From: Streptomyces werraensis
Lineage (GTDB): Bacteria; Actinomycetota; Actinomycetes; Streptomycetales; Streptomycetaceae
Length of the DNA: 64,000 nucleotides
Assembly: GCA_014656175.1 (NCBI GenBank)
Contig: BNBX01000002.1
Location: forward strand, 748,776 to 812,775
Reading direction: 5' to 3'
Numbering within the stretch: position 1 is the first letter of the stretch; each line of letters begins with the position of its first letter. Shown here piece by piece: positions 61,224 through 64,000 of this stretch. The notes beneath the pieces were generated by a model, which had not been told where the DNA came from, did not search any database, and saw only the letters and a list, made by a program, of their open reading frames with translations. Made by a program: the position numbers and the translations under genes.

Positions 61224-62239
61224 CGCAGAACGTCTCCCCGCCGCGGGACAGCACCTCCAAGGTGCTGCCGTCCGGCGAACAGCCCGCCTGGCGGGCCGTG
61301 TTGTTCCGCGCCGACGTGCGCACCCTGTCCCTGCTCGGCGTGCTCGCCGTACTGATCCTGATCGGCGGCCTCACCAAGCCGGACCAGTTCCTGGACACCC
61401 GCAACCTCCAGCTGGTCCTCACCCAGGCGTCCGTCATCGGCGTCGTCACCGTCGGCATGACCTTCGTCATCATCTCCGGAGGCATCGACCTGTCGGTCGG
61501 CGCGATCGTCGCCCTCGCCTCGGTGTGGGCCACCACCGTCGCCACCCAGGAGTACGGCTTCGCCGGCATCCTCTTCACCGCCGTCCTGGTCGGACTCGGC
61601 TGCGGCCTGGTCAACGGGGTGCTCATCGCGTACGGCGGGATGGTGCCGTTCATCGCCACCCTCGCCATGCTCGCCTCCGCCCGCGGTCTCGCCCTGCAGA
61701 TCACCGACGGACGCACGCAGATCGTCACCGTCGACAGCGTCCTCGACCTCGGCGAACGCGACTCCTACGTGCTCGGCATCCCCCCGCTGGTGCTGGTGTT
61801 CGCCGCCGTCACCGTCGTCGGCTGGCTGGTGCTCAACCGCACCACCTTCGGCCGCCGCTCCGTCGCCGTCGGCGGCAACGCGGAGGCCGCCCGCCTCGCC
61901 GGCATCGACGTACGCCGCCAGCGCCTCTACCTGTACCTGCTGTCCGGGCTGTGCTGCGGCATCGCCGCGTTCCTGCTGATCGTTCTGGCCGGCTCCGGAC
62001 AGAACACCAACGGCAACCTCTACGAACTCGACGCCATCGCCGCCGCGATCATCGGCGGCACCCTGCTCACCGGGGGCCGCGGCACCATCGTCGGATCCGT
62101 CCTCGGCGTCCTGATCTTCACCACCATCACCAACATCTTCGCCCTGAACAACCTGCAGACCGACGTCCAGCAGATCGCCAAGGGCGCGATCATCGTCGCC
62201 GCCGTGCTGGTCCAGCGGCGCACCGCGAGCACGACCTGA
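61220..62239 (+). CDS. Sugar ABC transporter permease, RbsC type
   Basis: 339 residues, eight to ten membrane segments. Family marks: GVVTVGMTFVIISGGIDLSV, GAIVALASVWATTVATQEYG, VGGNAEAARLAGIDVRRQRL, and ELDAIAAAIIGGTLLTGGRG, typical of RbsC/BPD_transp_2 permeases. The N-terminal 40 residues are cytoplasmic. ATGA overlap with the ATPase gene. Works with the lipoprotein encoded 17 bases further on. Confidence 0.93.
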   Translation: MTQNVSPPRDSTSKVLPSGEQPAWRAVLFRADVRTLSLLGVLAVLILIGGLTKPDQFLDTRNLQLVLTQASVIGVVTVGMTFVIISGGIDLSVGAIVALASVWATTVATQEYGFAGILFTAVLVGLGCGLVNGVLIAYGGMVPFIATLAMLASARGLALQITDGRTQIVTVDSVLDLGERDSYVLGIPPLVLVFAAVTVVGWLVLNRTTFGRRSVAVGGNAEAARLAGIDVRRQRLYLYLLSGLCCGIAAFLLIVLAGSGQNTNGNLYELDAIAAAIIGGTLLTGGRGTIVGSVLGVLIFTTITNIFALNNLQTDVQQIAKGAIIVAAVLVQRRTASTT

Positions 62240-62256
62240 GGGAAGGGTTCACCGCC

Positions 62257-63306
62257 ATGCCAGAGCCGACGTTCACCAGCCGCAGAGGGCTCCTCTTCGG
62301 AGCCGCCGCCGTCTCCGCCGGCGCCCTCGTCACCGGCTGCACCAGCAACGAGCCCAGCGGCGGCGGCGAGTCCGCCGCGAACAACCAGCCGGCCGCCGAC
62401 GACAAGCCCGGCAAGCAGGTCACCATCGGCTTCGCCGGACCGCAGGCCGACCACGGCTGGCTCAACGCCATCAACGACAACGCCAAGCAGCGCGCCGAGA
62501 AGTACTCCGACGTCACCCTGGAGATCACCGAGGGCTCCAACGACACCGCCCAGCAGATCGGCCAGATCGAGACCCTCATCAACAAGAAGGTCGACGTCCT
62601 GGTGATCCTGCCGGCCGACGGCAAGGCCCTCACCCAGGTCGGGCTGAAGGCCATGCGCGCCGGCATCCCGGTCGTCAACCTCGACCGCGTCTTCAACACC
62701 CCGCAGGCGTACCGCTGCTGGGTCGGCGGCGACAACTACGGCATGGGCCTCAACGCCGGCCACTACATCGGCGAGAAGCTCAAGGACAAGCCCGACGCCA
62801 AGGTCATCGAGCTGGCCGGCCTGGACAACCTGGAGCTGACCAAGCAGCGCACCCAGGGCTTCGACGACGCCCTGAAGAACTACCCGAACATCCGCAAGGT
62901 GGCCCGCCAGGCCGCCGAGTTCACCGTCGAGTCCGGCCAGGCCAAGATGGCGCAGCTGCTCCAGGCCCAGTCGCAGTTCGACGCGCTGTGGAACCACGAC
63001 GACGACCAGGGCGTGGGCGCCCTGCGGGCCATCGAGCAGGCCGGCCGTGACGACTTCCTGATGGTCGGCGGCGCCGGCGCCCTCTCCGCGTTCGAGGCCA
63101 TCAAGGCCGACAACGGCGTCCTGAAGGCCACGGTGCTGTACCCGCCGACGATGGCCGCCTCCGCGATCGACCTCGCCCGCGCCCTCGGCCAGGGCAAGGG
63201 CATCGGCGGCCTGGCCGAGTTCGAGATCCCCTCCTCGGTGACCTGCTACTCGGCCGTCGTCGACAAGGAGAACGTCGACCAGTACATGCCCACGGGCTTC
63301 AAGTGA
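62257..63306 (+). CDS. Sugar-binding lipoprotein of ABC transporter
   Basis: 349 residues. N-terminus TSRRGLLFGAAAVSAGALVT then GCTSN: a twin-arginine pattern (SRRGLLFG) and a lipobox (LVTGC), so probably a Tat-exported lipoprotein. Mature part is a periplasmic-binding-protein type 1 domain like RbsB: KQVTIGFAGPQADHGWLNAI, ETLINKKVDVLVILPADGKA, GIPVVNLDRVFNTPQAYRC and DALWNHDDDQGVGALRAIEQ. Captures the sugar outside the membrane. GGGAAGGG lies before ATG 62257. Confidence 0.92.
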   Translation: MPEPTFTSRRGLLFGAAAVSAGALVTGCTSNEPSGGGESAANNQPAADDKPGKQVTIGFAGPQADHGWLNAINDNAKQRAEKYSDVTLEITEGSNDTAQQIGQIETLINKKVDVLVILPADGKALTQVGLKAMRAGIPVVNLDRVFNTPQAYRCWVGGDNYGMGLNAGHYIGEKLKDKPDAKVIELAGLDNLELTKQRTQGFDDALKNYPNIRKVARQAAEFTVESGQAKMAQLLQAQSQFDALWNHDDDQGVGALRAIEQAGRDDFLMVGGAGALSAFEAIKADNGVLKATVLYPPTMAASAIDLARALGQGKGIGGLAEFEIPSSVTCYSAVVDKENVDQYMPTGFK

Positions 63307-63338
63307 GGAGCCCCGCCCCACGGGCCTGACCAGCCCAC

Positions 63339-63360
63339 CGGGCGGGGACCGCCCCGCCCG
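63339..63360. terminator. Hairpin between binding protein and oxidoreductase genes
   Basis: CGGGCGGGG (63339-63347) pairs exactly with CCCCGCCCG (63352-63360), loop ACCG. Within the operon, so it may reduce transcription of downstream genes or protect the upstream message. Confidence 0.6.
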
Positions 63361-63385
63361 CCACGACGACGAGGAGGACATCCGA

Positions 63386-64000
63386 ATGGCACAGCCGCAA
63401 GCGTCCGAAGGGGCGGAAACGGGGAAGCCACCGCTGCGCATCGGCATGGTCGGTTACGCCTTCATGGGCGCCGCCCACTCCCAGGGCTGGCGCACCGTGG
63501 GACGCGTCTTCGACCTGCCGCTCCGTCCCGAGATGGCCGTGATCTGCGGCCGGGACGCCGACGCCGTGCGGGCGGCGGCCGACCGGCACGGCTGGGCGGA
63601 GGCCGAGACCGACTGGCGCGCCCTGGTGGAGCGCGACGACATCGACCTCGTCGACATCTGCACCCCCGGCGACAGCCACGCCGAGATCGCGCTGGCCGCG
63701 CTCGCCGCGGGCAAGCACGTGCTGTGCGAGAAGCCCCTCGCGAACACCGTCGCGGAGGCCGAGGGGATGGCCCGCGCCGCCCAGGAGGCGCGGGACCGCG
63801 GCCAGGCGGCCATGGTCGGCTTCAACTACCGCCGGGTGCCCGCCACCGCGCTGGCCCGGACGATGGTGGAGGAGGGCCGCATCGGCACCCTGCGGCACGT
63901 GCGGGTGGCGTACCTCCAGGACTGGCTGGTGGACCCGCAGTTCCCGCTCACCTGGCGGCTGCGCCGGGAGCAGGCGGGCTCCGGCTCGCTCGGCGACCTC
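63386..64000 (+). CDS. Gfo/Idh/MocA-family oxidoreductase (partial, cut by window end)
   Basis: First 205 residues are in the window. Rossmann start LRIGMVGYAFMGAAHSQGWR, then VICGRDADAVRAAADRHGWA, DDIDLVDICTPGDSHAEIAL, and AAGKHVLCEKPLANTVAEAE with the EKP catalytic Lys; MVGFNYRRVPATALARTMVE follows. Family members oxidise sugars or inositols with NAD(P). GAGGAGGA precedes the ATG. It continues the sugar import operon and probably acts on the imported compound. Confidence 0.92.
   Translation, partial: MAQPQASEGAETGKPPLRIGMVGYAFMGAAHSQGWRTVGRVFDLPLRPEMAVICGRDADAVRAAADRHGWAEAETDWRALVERDDIDLVDICTPGDSHAEIALAALAAGKHVLCEKPLANTVAEAEGMARAAQEARDRGQAAMVGFNYRRVPATALARTMVEEGRIGTLRHVRVAYLQDWLVDPQFPLTWRLRREQAGSGSLGDL

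Overview
The window is a piece of a Streptomyces chromosome. The DNA is very GC-rich with G/C at most third codon positions, genes overlap by ATGA/GTGA, and several gene sets and DNA sites are typical of the genus: the gas vesicle order gvpO-A-F-G-Y-Z-J-L-S-K, CebR-type cellulose operators, an HspR-type HAIR element and a SigB/SigF-class sigma factor. No rRNA, tRNA, insertion sequence, prophage or CRISPR array was seen. The species cannot be told from the sequence alone.

Layout. 1-425: 3' end of a LigD-type polymerase gene. 547-6187: ten-gene gas vesicle operon, whose members GvpY and GvpZ carry long, oppositely charged low-complexity tails. 6220-9147: methyltransferase, ABC-F ATPase and a small protein. 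9203-12008: a stress block (PfpI/DJ-1 protein, CBS-pair protein, DUF2795-like protein, a 46-residue membrane peptide, SigB/F-type sigma factor). 12157-20166: a cell-surface protein, an aminotransferase-fold protein with no lysine, two metallo-beta-lactamase-fold proteins around a DedA-type membrane protein, a resolvase-like small protein, a membrane-anchored phosphodiesterase-like protein and a hypothetical. 20296-23174: coupled MoxR ATPase and zincin/VWA protein. 23274-26520: OsmC, glycerophosphodiesterase and a stand-alone DnaK behind a HAIR-like operator. 26534-31246: regulators, pterin dehydratase, methyltransferase, peptidase E-like protein and a small-molecule kinase.

31304-39210 is a cellulose/xyloglucan degradation locus: GH74 and GH48 enzymes on the minus strand, GH6 on the plus strand, each with a CBM2-type module. 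The divergent region between GH48 and GH6 holds two CebR boxes. 39374-46289: methyltransferase with a histidine-rich head, SDR, aldo/keto reductase, acyl-CoA ligase, and a LysR regulator divergent from a BASS-type transporter. 46225-47448: a secreted DUF4185/DUF5005-like protein.

47573-55693 is a formate metabolism locus. A tightly packed minus-strand operon encodes a ketopantoate reductase-like protein, the catalytic part of a formate dehydrogenase, a NuoE-NuoF fusion, a separate iron-sulfur part of the catalytic subunit, and FdhD. Divergent from it are an OFA-family (oxalate/formate) transporter and its tiny partner. A FabH-like synthase and a GntR/FCD regulator follow. A 12-base motif shared by the fdh/transporter intergenic region and the GntR promoter suggests that this regulator controls the locus. 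57830-64000: ROK regulator, a 680-base repeat-rich gap, then an RbsA/RbsC/lipoprotein sugar ABC operon running into a Gfo/Idh/MocA oxidoreductase cut by the window end.
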